A program made the position numbers and the translations under genes. Of a stretch of 35,999 bases of DNA, positions 26,442 to 34,239 are shown one piece after another. Under the pieces are notes generated by a model that worked only from the letters and a program-made list of their open reading frames with translations, was not told the origin of the DNA and made no database searches. Source of the DNA: Pseudomonadota bacterium (GTDB lineage: Bacteria > Chloroflexota > UBA6077 > JAJPHF01); NCBI GenBank assembly GCA_021325365.1, contig JAJPHF010000076.1:1-35999 (forward strand), given 5' to 3'. Each line of letters begins with the position of its first letter. The stretch's first letter is position 1.

Positions 26442-27458
26442 GTGTTTCGCAGCCTGCCGCCGCGGCGCTCCAGCGCGGCGCTCCGGAGCGCCGCGCTGGG
26501 GGAGAGCCTTCGCACCGTCCGCGTCGCGCTCGCCGCCAACCTTCTCGTCGCCGCCGCGAAGCTGGCCGCCGGCCTGCTCTCCGGCTCGGCCGCGCTGCTG
26601 GCCGAAGCCGGCCACTCCCTGGCCGATTCGGTGAACGAAGTCTTCCTGGGCATCTCACTGCGCCGCGGCAACCTGCCGGCCGACCCCATCCATCCCCTTG
26701 GCCACGGCCGAGAGCGCTTCCTCTGGGCCTTCATGGCCGCCATCGCCTCGTTCCTCATCGGCGGCTGCTTGTCCATCGGGCTCGCCATCCGGGAGCTGCT
26801 CGCGGGCGGTGTGCCCGGCGACCTGCGGCTCGCCGGGGTGGTGCTCGCCGTTGCCTTCGTCGCCGACGGCACCTCACTGCTCCAGAGCTTGCGGCAAGCG
26901 CGGCACGAGGCCCGCGCGCGCGGCGAGCCGCTGCCGCGCTACGTCCTGCACACCAGCGACCCCGCCCTGCGAGCGGTCGTGGTCGAGGACAGCGCCGGCG
27001 TCGTCGGCGTCGTCGCCGCCACGGCCGGGCTCCTGGCAAGTATGCTGCTCGGCCGCGACACCCCGGACGCGCTCGCCTCCCTGGCCATCGGCCTCCTGCT
27101 GGCGGCGACCGCCTTTGGCCTGGCCCGACCCCTCGCCGACTACCTCATCGGCCGCTCGCTGCCCGCCGACCAGCTGCAGCGGCTCTACGCCATCCTGGTC
27201 GCCGCGCCGGCCGTGGAAGAGGTGATCCTGCTCCAGGCCGTGTACACCGGCCCGGACGAGATCGTCGTGGCCGCGAAAGTGCGCCCCGTGCCGAGCCAGA
27301 CCGTCGACGCCCTCGCCCACGCGATGGACGACCTGGACCGGGCGCTGCGCGCCGCGCTCCCGGAGGTCGCCGAAGTGTACATCGACGTGACCACCTATCG
27401 CGCCGAGATCGCTCAGCACGGCGCCCCGCCGCTCAGCCCCCGGCGTGGCCGCGCCTGA
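26442..27458 (+). CDS. Cation diffusion facilitator (CDF) family metal transporter
   Basis: A 338-residue inner-membrane antiporter exporting divalent metals in exchange for protons. The transmembrane domain shows the CDF metal site AEAGHSLADSVNE in helix 2 and HPLGHGRERFLWAFMAA. The helix-5 site reads VVEDSAGVVGVVAATAG, the E-D variant rather than the common H-D, so metal preference is uncertain. The C-terminal cytoplasmic domain (about residues 230-320) includes VEEVILLQAVYTGPDEIVVAAKV in two parts and ends with EVYIDVTTY. GTG 26442 has GGAGGGG about 5 nt upstream; an upstream frame continues into the debranching gene but is only read-through. The gap from the previous stop is 145 bp. A perfect 30-bp palindrome lies in codons 10-19. 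Confidence 0.9.
   Translation: MFRSLPPRRSSAALRSAALGESLRTVRVALAANLLVAAAKLAAGLLSGSAALLAEAGHSLADSVNEVFLGISLRRGNLPADPIHPLGHGRERFLWAFMAAIASFLIGGCLSIGLAIRELLAGGVPGDLRLAGVVLAVAFVADGTSLLQSLRQARHEARARGEPLPRYVLHTSDPALRAVVVEDSAGVVGVVAATAGLLASMLLGRDTPDALASLAIGLLLAATAFGLARPLADYLIGRSLPADQLQRLYAILVAAPAVEEVILLQAVYTGPDEIVVAAKVRPVPSQTVDALAHAMDDLDRALRAALPEVAEVYIDVTTYRAEIAQHGAPPLSPRRGRA
26470..26499. repeat. Perfect 30-bp palindrome in the 5' coding region of the CDF gene
   Basis: The two 15-base arms (26470-26484 and 26485-26499) are exact reverse complements, with CTCCGGAG at the centre. The sequence encodes a Ser/Ala/Leu/Arg stretch (SSAALRSAAL). GCGGCGCTCC also occurs as a direct repeat starting at 26462 and 26475. 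In RNA it would fold into a strong stem shortly after the start codon. Confidence 0.75.
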
Positions 27459-27549
27459 ACGCGCCGACGGCCGGCGCCGCGCCCGCGCGTCTTCGCCCCC
27501 GGCCCGCTGCCCCAGGAGTTGCGCTCGGCACCACCGGGGCCGCGTTCTG

Positions 27550-27578
27550 TTGACCCTGTGGTGGGCGAGTGCTAGGAT
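27550..27578 (+). promoter_or_regulatory. Promoter of the VOC-family gene
   Basis: -35 TTGACC (27550-27555) and -10 TAGGAT (27573-27578) are separated by 17 bp. The predicted start is near 27585, leaving about 19 nt of leader that contains the GAGGGAGG ribosome site. The box overlaps ATG 27577, which rules that codon out as the translation start. Confidence 0.72.
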
Positions 27579-27603
27579 GGCCGAAAACGCGAGGGAGGCG
27601 GCC

Positions 27604-28389
27604 GTGGGCGCGCAGATTCGTTACCTGGCGATCGTGAGCGAGCAGCCGGAGCGGCTGGCGCGGTTCTACACGACGTACTTCAAGCTGCGGGAGCTTGGCC
27701 GGTCCGACGCCGGCGACGTCGCGCTCACCGACGGCTTCTACAACGTCTCGCTGCTCAAGCCGCAGCCCGGCGCGGAGACGCCCGGGACCAGCCACTTCGG
27801 CATCGCGATCGACGATATCCGCGAGATCGAGGGGCGGCTGGAGGAGTTCGCGCCGAGCGCCGACCTCCAGGCGGAGGCCGGCGACCTGTTCCACGGCGAG
27901 TACCGCGTGTGCGACCCGTTCGGCCAGACCGTCAGCCTCTCCACGCGCCAGTTCCACGCGCCGACGGTCGAGCGCGGCTTCCCAAGCATTCGCCACCTGG
28001 CGATGTGCGTGCCGAACAACGACGAGGTGCTCGACTTCTACGTGAACGTGTTTGGCTTCCGCGAGAACACGACCAGCCAGCGCCTGCGCGAGCAGGGCAG
28101 CGTGGTGCGCTGGGCGGCCGACGGCGCGACGGCGATGGCGCTGCTGCCCGACCGCACGCGCCGCGAGATCAACGCGACCGAGAGCGCGCGCGACGGGCTG
28201 AACCACTTCGGCTTCCTGGTGACGGACATCGGCAACTTCCTCGACACGCTGCCCGAAGACTGCGTGAGCAAGCGGCCGGACAATCGCCCGATGGCGGAGT
28301 ACCGCGGCTTCGATCCCGACCGCAACCCGTTCGACATCTCGCAGGACAAGGGCTTCGAGGTGGACGTGGGGCGCTGGCTGCGCGGCTAA
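27604..28389 (+). CDS. Two-domain VOC superfamily protein (glyoxalase/extradiol dioxygenase fold)
   Basis: A 261-residue protein made of two vicinal-oxygen-chelate modules. Module 1 (about 3-115) runs IRYLAIVSEQPERLARFYTT to GTSHFGIAIDDI and CDPFGQTVSLS. Module 2 (about 122-255) runs IRHLAMCVPNNDEVLDFYVN, DGLNHFGFLVTDIGNFLDTL and EYRGFDPDRNPFDIS. Histidines at the starts of strands (RHLAM, NHFGF) and a late Glu (MAEYRGFDP) are candidate metal ligands. The family covers lactoylglutathione lyases, type I extradiol dioxygenases and antibiotic-binding proteins, and the reaction cannot be fixed here. GTG 27604 with GGGAGG 6 nt upstream is the start; ATG 27577 lies inside the -10 box. It is transcribed on its own, ending at an 18-bp hairpin. 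Confidence 0.88.
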   Translation: MGAQIRYLAIVSEQPERLARFYTTYFKLRELGRSDAGDVALTDGFYNVSLLKPQPGAETPGTSHFGIAIDDIREIEGRLEEFAPSADLQAEAGDLFHGEYRVCDPFGQTVSLSTRQFHAPTVERGFPSIRHLAMCVPNNDEVLDFYVNVFGFRENTTSQRLREQGSVVRWAADGATAMALLPDRTRREINATESARDGLNHFGFLVTDIGNFLDTLPEDCVSKRPDNRPMAEYRGFDPDRNPFDISQDKGFEVDVGRWLRG

Positions 28390-28403
28390 GCACCTGGCCT
28401 GAG

Positions 28404-28462
28404 CACGTGAGCCCGGTCGTGTAGACGTTCCCTTATCTCGCTTGCACGACCGGGCTCACGTG
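28404..28462. repeat. Perfect 18-bp inverted repeat with 23-nt loop
   Basis: CACGTGAGCCCGGTCGTG (28404-28421) and its exact complement (28445-28462) begin 14 bp after the VOC stop codon. In RNA this forms a very stable stem and probably terminates or stabilises the VOC transcript. No T tract follows, although the loop is pyrimidine-rich. It also marks the left side of a segment with different composition that holds the next gene. Confidence 0.65.
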
Positions 28463-28552
28463 GCTGCACAAACGAGGGTGTGACTACTCAGCTGGTCGAT
28501 GAGAGGCGAGATTCGGGTCGAGGCGGGGAGTCGATAGGGGAACTGAACGCCT

Positions 28553-29272
28553 ATGATTTGGGGGGGTCGGGTGAAGCTCGATGGGGCCATGGGCCGCATC
28601 GAGGCATGGTGCAGCCGGCCGGGTTCGTCGGTGCTGCTGGCTCTGTTGGCCATCACCGTGCTCGATGACATCCGGTCAGAGGTCCTCACGGTCTATGACG
28701 CCTATCACGTCGTGCCGGAGGACTTTCCCGGGATCGTCCGATTCGCGTACACCGACGGGTCGCACGTGCTATTCGTAGTGGCCCTTGCTTGCTGGCTATT
28801 CGGTTTGCAACGCGCGTTCCGGGCAACCGCGGTGAGCCTTCTCGGACTCGTCACGTTCTTCCTCGCACTGGACGTAGGCATGCTAATCGTCACGCTGGGC
28901 ACACGAAGCAGTGAGGGCGGAGCGTTTAGCTTGCTCTGGGACGCGTTTCTCGTGTGGACGGCCAACGTGCTGATCTTCACGATCTGGTACTGGATGGTCG
29001 ACCGCTGGAAGTACGGCTCGTCCCCCCGCGCGGCGTCGACGCCGCGCGATCTCTGGTTTCCACAGCAGGAGACCCCCACGCTGGGGGGCGAGCACTGGCA
29101 GCCGGGCTTTATCGACTACCTGTTCCTGGCATTCAACACCAGTGTTGCCTTCAGCGTGACCCACACGCAGTTCATCTCGGGACGCACGAAGGTCCTGATG
29201 ATGGTGCAGGCGCTCACCTCGCTCATTATCATGGTGATACTCGCCGCCCGCGTGGTGAACATCATCCCCTAG
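28553..29272 (+). CDS. Polytopic membrane protein, DUF1345-like
   Basis: A 239-residue integral membrane protein with about six hydrophobic segments (SSVLLALLAITVLDDI, HVLFVVALACWLFGLQ, VSLLGLVTFFLALDVGMLIV, DAFLVWTANVLIFTIWYWMV, a segment around FIDYLFLAFNTSVAFS, and QALTSLIIMVILAARVVNII). The C-terminal half, WQPGFIDYLFLAFNTSVAFS then FISGRTKVLMMVQALTSL, resembles DUF1345-type proteins of unknown function. Codon use is less GC-biased than the neighbours, and the gene abuts a cut-off flavin-monooxygenase relic, suggesting acquisition by insertion. Starts are uncertain: ATG 28553 has a distant AGGGGAA; GTG 28571 follows a run of G; ATG 28589 is also possible. Confidence 0.78.
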   Translation: MIWGGRVKLDGAMGRIEAWCSRPGSSVLLALLAITVLDDIRSEVLTVYDAYHVVPEDFPGIVRFAYTDGSHVLFVVALACWLFGLQRAFRATAVSLLGLVTFFLALDVGMLIVTLGTRSSEGGAFSLLWDAFLVWTANVLIFTIWYWMVDRWKYGSSPRAASTPRDLWFPQQETPTLGGEHWQPGFIDYLFLAFNTSVAFSVTHTQFISGRTKVLMMVQALTSLIIMVILAARVVNIIP

Positions 29273-29275
29273 GCA

Positions 29276-29467
29276 TCCGGCAGGGATGTGGTACGCCGCC
29301 AGCACCTCGCGGCTGGCGGGATCGTAGCCGGCGCCGCGCAGCGCCTCGCGGTAGAGGGCGACTTTCTCGCGCAGGCCGGCGACTGGCTGGAGGAACGGCG
29401 CCAGCATCAGGTGGAAGAGCCCGCAGCGCACACGCTCTCCCAGCGTCATCCCCGCCCGGCAGTAGGC
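29276..29467 (-). pseudogene. Internal fragment of an LLM-class flavin-dependent monooxygenase
   Basis: About 63 codons on the minus strand read AYCRAGMTLGERVRCGLFHL, MLAPFLQPVAGLREKVALYR and GYDPASREVLAAYHIPAG. This is typical of the middle of luciferase-like (LLM) oxidoreductases. Family proteins are about 300-400 residues; both ends are missing, and the relic stops where the DUF1345-like gene ends. The frame continues into antisense sequence of that gene. I infer a disrupted gene of which only this piece remains. Confidence 0.58.
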
Positions 29468-29497
29468 GCTAGTATAGCACCGCGGCTGGCTGCCGCC

Positions 29498-29525
29498 TTG
29501 CGCTCGATCGCGCGCCGCGTATAAT
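29498..29525 (+). promoter_or_regulatory. Promoter of the LVIVD-repeat gene
   Basis: A consensus -10 TATAAT (29520-29525) has TTGCGC (29498-29503) 16 bp upstream. The predicted start is near 29532, leaving about 54 nt of leader. AAGGA lies 9 nt before ATG 29586. Confidence 0.6.
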
Positions 29526-29585
29526 GCCGCGCCGCTCGGCAAACCAGGCAATCCGCTGGCCCGGGGGGCGGAAAGGACGGACGGG

Positions 29586-30836
29586 ATGGAGACGCTGTCC
29601 GACGTGCGCGGCATGCAGGCGGCGGCCGATGCCAGGAACCTGCGGCTGATCGGCCACAGCGACCTGAACGGCGTGGGCGACGCCATGCAGGTCATCAAGC
29701 GGGGCGACTACGTCTACGTGGCGCACGTGGGCCTGAGCCCGCTCGCGCTCACGATCCTCGACTGCGCCGACCCGACCAGCCCGCGGGTCGTCCGGCAGAT
29801 CGAGCACCCGCCGAACACGCACAACCACAAGGTGCAGATCGTCGGCAACGTGCTGATCCAGAACAGCGAGGAGCCGTACTTCGGCCAGGCGACGGCCGAC
29901 CCGCCCCCGGTCACGGGGCTGGCCGTCTACAACCTGGACGACCCGACCGACCCGCGCCCGCTCAGCTTCTACCCCGTGCCGGGCACCGGCGTGCACCGCA
30001 TCTGGTACGAGGAGGCGCCGTACGCGCACATCGCGGGCTGCCTGCCGGGCGTGCGCGGGCGCTCGTATCACATCGTGGACCTGTCGGAGCCGAGCCAGCC
30101 GCGGATGGCGGGCTGCTGGTGGATTCCGGGCACGAAGGACGACGACGCCGACCGGTGGGACGTGGCCTCCAGCGGCACGATGGCCAACAGCGCCGGCCAC
30201 GCCATCACGACGATTGGCGTCCACGGCGCGATCCCGCACGGCGACCGGTCCTACGTATCGTGCCTGGATGCCGGCTTCGCCCTGCTGGACATCGCCGACC
30301 TGAGCCAGCCGCGGGTGCTCGGGCGGGTGAACTGGTGCCCGCCGTATGGCGGCTTCCTGCACACGTCCCTGCCGCTGCCGAGCCGTGGCCTGGTCGTCTG
30401 TGCCTGCGAGACGCTGCGGCCGACGCTGGAGGCGGACGGCGACAAGCGCATCTGGATGGTGGACGTGCGCAACGAGCGGCAGCCGGTGGTCATTAGCTCG
30501 TTCCCGCGCCCGCGTCCGCCCGCCGGCTCGCCGTGGGAGACCTACTGGGACCGGCCCGGCAGCTTCGGGCCGCACAACCTGCACGAGAACCGCCCTGGCA
30601 GCTTCCAGAGCGAGTCGCTGATCTTCTCGACGTGGAACAACGCGGGCCTGCGCGTCTACGACGTGAGCGACGCTGACCGCCCAACGGAGGTGGCCCACTT
30701 CAACCCCGAGCCGCCGCCGGGCCAGGAGGCGCCAAAGGCGAACGACCTCTTCGTGGATGCCGACGGGGTCATCTACCTGACCGACCGGCTCAAGGGCGGG
30801 CTGTACGTGCTGGAGCCTACCGATCGCCTGGGGTAG
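29586..30836 (+). CDS. LVIVD-repeat beta-propeller protein
   Basis: A 416-residue protein of blade-like repeats of the LVIVD type: YVYVAHVGLSPLALTILDCA, VTGLAVYNLDDPTDPRPLSF, RSYHIVDLSEPSQPRMAGCW, DAGFALLDIADLSQPRVLGR, DKRIWMVDVRNERQPVVISS and AGLRVYDVSDADRPTEVAHF, each beginning a segment of about 40-60 residues. No signal peptide or membrane helix is present, so it is probably cytoplasmic. His-rich spots (NTHNHK, FGPHNLHENRP) could bind metal, as in selenium-binding-protein-like propellers, but no catalytic set is proven. ATG 29586 follows AAGGA. The next gene, a secreted flavin oxidase, starts 42 bp later, so the two may share a transcript. The substrate is unknown. Confidence 0.87.
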   Translation: METLSDVRGMQAAADARNLRLIGHSDLNGVGDAMQVIKRGDYVYVAHVGLSPLALTILDCADPTSPRVVRQIEHPPNTHNHKVQIVGNVLIQNSEEPYFGQATADPPPVTGLAVYNLDDPTDPRPLSFYPVPGTGVHRIWYEEAPYAHIAGCLPGVRGRSYHIVDLSEPSQPRMAGCWWIPGTKDDDADRWDVASSGTMANSAGHAITTIGVHGAIPHGDRSYVSCLDAGFALLDIADLSQPRVLGRVNWCPPYGGFLHTSLPLPSRGLVVCACETLRPTLEADGDKRIWMVDVRNERQPVVISSFPRPRPPAGSPWETYWDRPGSFGPHNLHENRPGSFQSESLIFSTWNNAGLRVYDVSDADRPTEVAHFNPEPPPGQEAPKANDLFVDADGVIYLTDRLKGGLYVLEPTDRLG

Positions 30837-30878
30837 CGGCCCGCCGTCCGCAATCTGAGAGAGGACGAACGTAGTAGT

Positions 30879-32378
30879 ATGCCGATGGCCGTTGCGCTGG
30901 ACCGGCGTCGCTTCCTGAAGGCATCCGCGGGGCTCGCGCTGGGCCTGGGCCTGGCGCAGGTGCCGGGCCGCGTTGCCGCGGGCGCAGCCCCGCACGCCCC
31001 GAGCGCCCCGCCCGCGGCCGGCGACGGCGTCTGGCAGGAGCTAGCGCGCTCGCTGCAAGGCACGTTGCTGCGGCCGGGCGATCCCGACTACGCCCGCATC
31101 GCGCGGCCCTGGAACCTGCGGTTCGCGTCCATCCTGCCGAATGGCATCGCCCGTTGCGTGTCGACGGACGACGTGCGCACCTGCCTGCAGTGGGCCCAGG
31201 CGCACGGCGTGCCGCTGGTGGCGCGCTCGGGCGGCCACTCCTACGCCGGCTACTCGCAGACGACCGACCTGATGATCGACCTGTCGCCCATGAACCAGGT
31301 GACCTACGACGCGAAACTCGGGCTGGCGCACATGAGCGGGGGCGCGCGCAACAGCGACGTCTACGCCAGCCTGCGGACGGTGGGCCGCACGGTGACGCAC
31401 GGCCGCTGCGCCGGTGTGGGCGTGGGCGGGCTGGTGCTGGGCGGCGGCCTGGGCTTCAACCAGCGGCGGCTGGGCCTGCTCTGCGACCAGCTCGTGGAGA
31501 CCGTGATCGTCACGGCCGCGGGCGAGCTGCTCCGCTGCAACGACCAGGAGAACGCCGACCTGTTCTGGGCCTGCCGCGGCGGCGGCGGCGGCAACTTCGG
31601 CATCAACACGGCGTTCACGTTCCAGACGTTCCCGGCGGAGACGCTCACGGTGTACTTGATCACCTGGACGGCCAACCTGGACGCGCTGGTCCCCGCCGCC
31701 CTCGACCTGCTGCCCACGACCCCCGAGCGGCTCGGCTGCAAGCTCTCGGTGGTCAACGACGGCACCCGCCTGTCGCTGGAGCTGCTCGGCCAGCTGGTCG
31801 GCCCGCCGGATGAGCTGCGCGCCCTGCTCGCGCCGCTGTACCGACTGGCGACGCCCGCCGGGGAGACCGTGCGCGTAACGTCCTACTGGGACGGCCAGGA
31901 CTTCCTGTCCGAGGACAGCTCACCCGAGTACACGCACGAGCGCTCGCGCTACGTCTACCAGCCACTGTCGGCCGAGGGCGCGCGCACCATCCTCAGCTTC
32001 ATGCGGCGCTGGCCCGGTACGCGGGCGGACGCCACCTGGAAGATCTTCCTGGCGGGCGGCACCGTGACGGCCGTGCCGCCCGACGCGACGGCCTTCGTCC
32101 ACCGGGGGGCGCAGATGGTGAGCAGCATCGAGCTGGACTGGACGCCCGACGACACCGTGGGCACGGTGGCCGACAACGAGGCCTGGCTGGCCGAGTTCCA
32201 CGCCGCGATGGCGCCGTTCACCTCGGACGAGTCCTATCAGAACTTCATCGACGAGGCCCAGAGCGACTACCTGCGCGCCTACTACGGCGCCAACCTGGAG
32301 CGCCTGGTGGCGGTCAAGCGCCGCTACGACCCCCAGAACGTCTTCCGCTTCCCCCAGAGCATCCCGCTCGCGCTGTGA
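30879..32378 (+). CDS. Tat-exported BBE-type FAD-linked oxidase
   Basis: A 499-residue secreted oxidase of the berberine-bridge/FAD_binding_4 family. The Tat signal DRRRFLKASAGLALGLGLAQ lies in residues 8-27. The FAD domain shows both covalent attachment points expected for bicovalent flavin: His120 in RSGGHSYAGYS and Cys177 in HGRCAGVGVGGLVLGGGLG. Then come DLFWACRGGGGGNFGI and, at the C-terminus, the BBE motif YYGANLERLVAVKRRYDPQN. Relatives oxidise sugars, oligosaccharides or alkaloids with oxygen to give H2O2; the substrate here is unknown. ATG 30879 is used; GAGAGAGG is about 14 nt upstream, a loose fit, and ATG 30885 is possible. It follows the LVIVD gene by 42 bp. Confidence 0.92.
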   Translation: MPMAVALDRRRFLKASAGLALGLGLAQVPGRVAAGAAPHAPSAPPAAGDGVWQELARSLQGTLLRPGDPDYARIARPWNLRFASILPNGIARCVSTDDVRTCLQWAQAHGVPLVARSGGHSYAGYSQTTDLMIDLSPMNQVTYDAKLGLAHMSGGARNSDVYASLRTVGRTVTHGRCAGVGVGGLVLGGGLGFNQRRLGLLCDQLVETVIVTAAGELLRCNDQENADLFWACRGGGGGNFGINTAFTFQTFPAETLTVYLITWTANLDALVPAALDLLPTTPERLGCKLSVVNDGTRLSLELLGQLVGPPDELRALLAPLYRLATPAGETVRVTSYWDGQDFLSEDSSPEYTHERSRYVYQPLSAEGARTILSFMRRWPGTRADATWKIFLAGGTVTAVPPDATAFVHRGAQMVSSIELDWTPDDTVGTVADNEAWLAEFHAAMAPFTSDESYQNFIDEAQSDYLRAYYGANLERLVAVKRRYDPQNVFRFPQSIPLAL

Positions 32379-32399
32379 GGACGCGTCCCACGTCGCCTG

Positions 32400-33105
32400 G
32401 TGGCGGATGCTCTCCAGACGGGCCGCTACCGTCACCTGACCGACCTGGTCACCGCGCAGCAGTGGTTGCAGAGGCGCTCGGCCAGAGCCCGGCCCAGGTC
32501 GACGCGGTGCTGGAGGCCGCCTTGTGGACGCAGTTGCTGCGCCCGGGGCGGGTGCTCTACCGAGACGACTTCACGGACCCGGAGAGCGGCTGGGCCACCC
32601 GGTCGTCCGCCCCGGCCAAATGGGAGGCTGGCTACGAGGACGGCGAATGCGCAGTCGTACAGAACGCGGGGTGCGGCTGCTCCCCGGTCAGCACCGGCCC
32701 GATGCAGCTTGGCGATTTTCTGGCCGAGATCGACGCCCGCCTGACGCCGCCGACGGAGAACACCTACCTCATGCTGGACTTCCGGGTCCAGCGCGATGGC
32801 GGCCGCTACCGCTTCCGTGTGGATCTCAATGGCCCGCGCTTCTCCCTGCGACGGTGGCCGGGCACGACGCCACGGACCTGATCGGCTGGACGTCGGCCCC
32901 CGTGATCGAGCCGACGAGCGCCGCGAACCGGCTGACGATCCGCGCACGGGGCGCGGACATCGTGCTGCTGATCAACGGGACGGAGGTAGGCCGCGTCCAC
33001 GACGACACCTACCAGGAAGGCCGTCTGGCGCTCGGGCTGAACAACGCCCGGGGCGAGCAGGCCGAGGCCCGCTTTGCGAACCTGGTGATCACCCGCGTCC
33101 AATAA
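32400..33105 (+). pseudogene. Frame-disrupted gene for a LamG/concanavalin-like domain protein
   Basis: Three consecutive reading frames together make one sensible protein. The first, from GTG 32400, reads ADALQTGRYRHLTDLVTAQQ. After about 32471 the second reads EALGQSPAQVDAVLEAALW, then RVLYRDDFTDPESGWATRSS and YLMLDFRVQRDGGRYRFRVD. After about 32860 the third reads DATDLIGWTSAPVIEPTSAA, then VLLINGTEVGRVHDDTYQEG and ends RFANLVITRV. The DDF..P.SGW opening and the NG.....D....G ending are typical of the LamG-like/DUF1080 jelly-roll fold. Neither break lies in a homopolymer. It starts 21 bp after the oxidase stop, in the same direction. It could be a decayed gene or contain assembly indels. 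Confidence 0.6.
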
Positions 33106-33120
33106 AAGGCAGCGGCCAGG

Positions 33121-34239
33121 CTAGACGCCGAGCTGGCGGCAGACCCAGTCGAGGATGACGCCGGGCGTGCGTGGCGTGTAGCCCATGTGGCCGACGGGCG
33201 GGAAGTAGCCCCACTTGGGGTCGCCGTGCTCCATGAGCAGGTACATGTCCTCGATGGGGAAGATGCTGTCCTGAGTGCCGTTGACGCAGAGCAGCGGGGC
33301 GCACGGCTGGTCGAGCACGCCCTGCGTGAGCAGCGAGAGCCGGGGGCTCTGCTCGACCCAGTCCTCGAAGCTGCCGCGCAGGAAGGCGTAGGAGAGCGTC
33401 TCGGCCAGCTCGAAGGCGTACTCGCCGTGCTGCGCCTTCTCGATCCACGCGGGCGTGAACGCGTAGTGGGCGCAGCCGCCGTGGTTCACGGCGCAGCGCA
33501 CGCGGTCGCGGCGCGTGTGAGCGAGCTTGGCGGCCCAGTAGCCGCCGGTGCTGTTGCCCATGATCGTCACGCGCGCGGGGTCCACGTCGTCGCGGGCGGC
33601 CACCCAGTCGAAGATGGTGTCCCACAGGCGATCGGCGTCGTCGGCGCCCTTGATCGGCGCCTCGCCCACGCCGGCGTTGTCGAGCGCCAGCACGGCGATG
33701 CCGCGCGCCAGGTAGGGATCGGCGCGGCGGTCCTCCTTGTAGCCGTCGATGCCGCCCCAGGCCAGCAGGAGGGGCAGGCGCCCCGGCGCCGCGGGCCGCC
33801 GGTAGTAGCCGACGATGCGGTCGCCCTCGCCCGGGCGGCCGGCGAACGGGATCTCGACGCGCTCCAGCGGCGGGTCGAAGTAGCGCGCCGTCCGCAGGTA
33901 GTTCTCGACGCTCTTCATGTACGAGGTGCGCCGGCCGGGCGAGTTCGTCGTGGGGTAGCGTCCCAGGCGGTAGTAGGCGTAGGCGCGGAGGTAGTCTTGC
34001 CGCGCCGCGGCCAGGTCGCCGCGGGCCTCGGCCTGCTGGGCGCGCTCCTCGTAGGGCCGCGCCACCTCCATGAACGCGGCGGCCCACGGATCGCGGTCGA
34101 GCGAGGTGAGGCGGTCGAGCACCCCCGCCACGACGTCGTACTCGGTGAACTCGAACGCGCCGCGGCGCGCGCGCTCCAGCATGTTCGCCTTGGCCTCGGC
34201 GTAGGGGCGGACGTAGCGCGCGATCGGCTGCACAGCCAT
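33121..34239 (-). CDS. Alpha/beta hydrolase, FrsA/DHPON-hydrolase-like
   Basis: A 372-residue cytoplasmic hydrolase. A helical N-terminal cap (about 1-125, including RAQQAEARGDLAAARQDYLR) precedes the alpha/beta core (LLLAWGGIDGYKEDRR, IAVLALDNAGVGEA). The catalytic triad is readable: Ser230 in MGNSTGGYWAAKLA, Asp324 in NGTQDSIFP and His351 in PPVGHMGY. The layout matches the family of 2,6-dihydroxypseudooxynicotine hydrolase and DUF1100 proteins, which cleave C-C or ester bonds in aromatic side chains. ATG 34239 has AAGGAGG 6 nt upstream. It is convergent with the disrupted LamG-like gene (15 bp apart) and divergent from the MetE-like gene. A role in aromatic breakdown with the nearby Rieske oxygenase is an inference. 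Confidence 0.9.
   Translation of the reverse strand: MAVQPIARYVRPYAEAKANMLERARRGAFEFTEYDVVAGVLDRLTSLDRDPWAAAFMEVARPYEERAQQAEARGDLAAARQDYLRAYAYYRLGRYPTTNSPGRRTSYMKSVENYLRTARYFDPPLERVEIPFAGRPGEGDRIVGYYRRPAAPGRLPLLLAWGGIDGYKEDRRADPYLARGIAVLALDNAGVGEAPIKGADDADRLWDTIFDWVAARDDVDPARVTIMGNSTGGYWAAKLAHTRRDRVRCAVNHGGCAHYAFTPAWIEKAQHGEYAFELAETLSYAFLRGSFEDWVEQSPRLSLLTQGVLDQPCAPLLCVNGTQDSIFPIEDMYLLMEHGDPKWGYFPPVGHMGYTPRTPGVILDWVCRQLGV

Noticed and set aside
27577..27603. ATG 27577 as the start of the VOC protein
   Set aside because: It overlaps the -10 box TAGGAT and has no ribosome site; GTG 27604 has GGGAGG 6 nt upstream.
29469..30995. 508-codon minus-strand frame opposite the LVIVD gene
   Set aside because: It is a compositional shadow; the plus strand has a promoter, a ribosome site and recognisable repeats.
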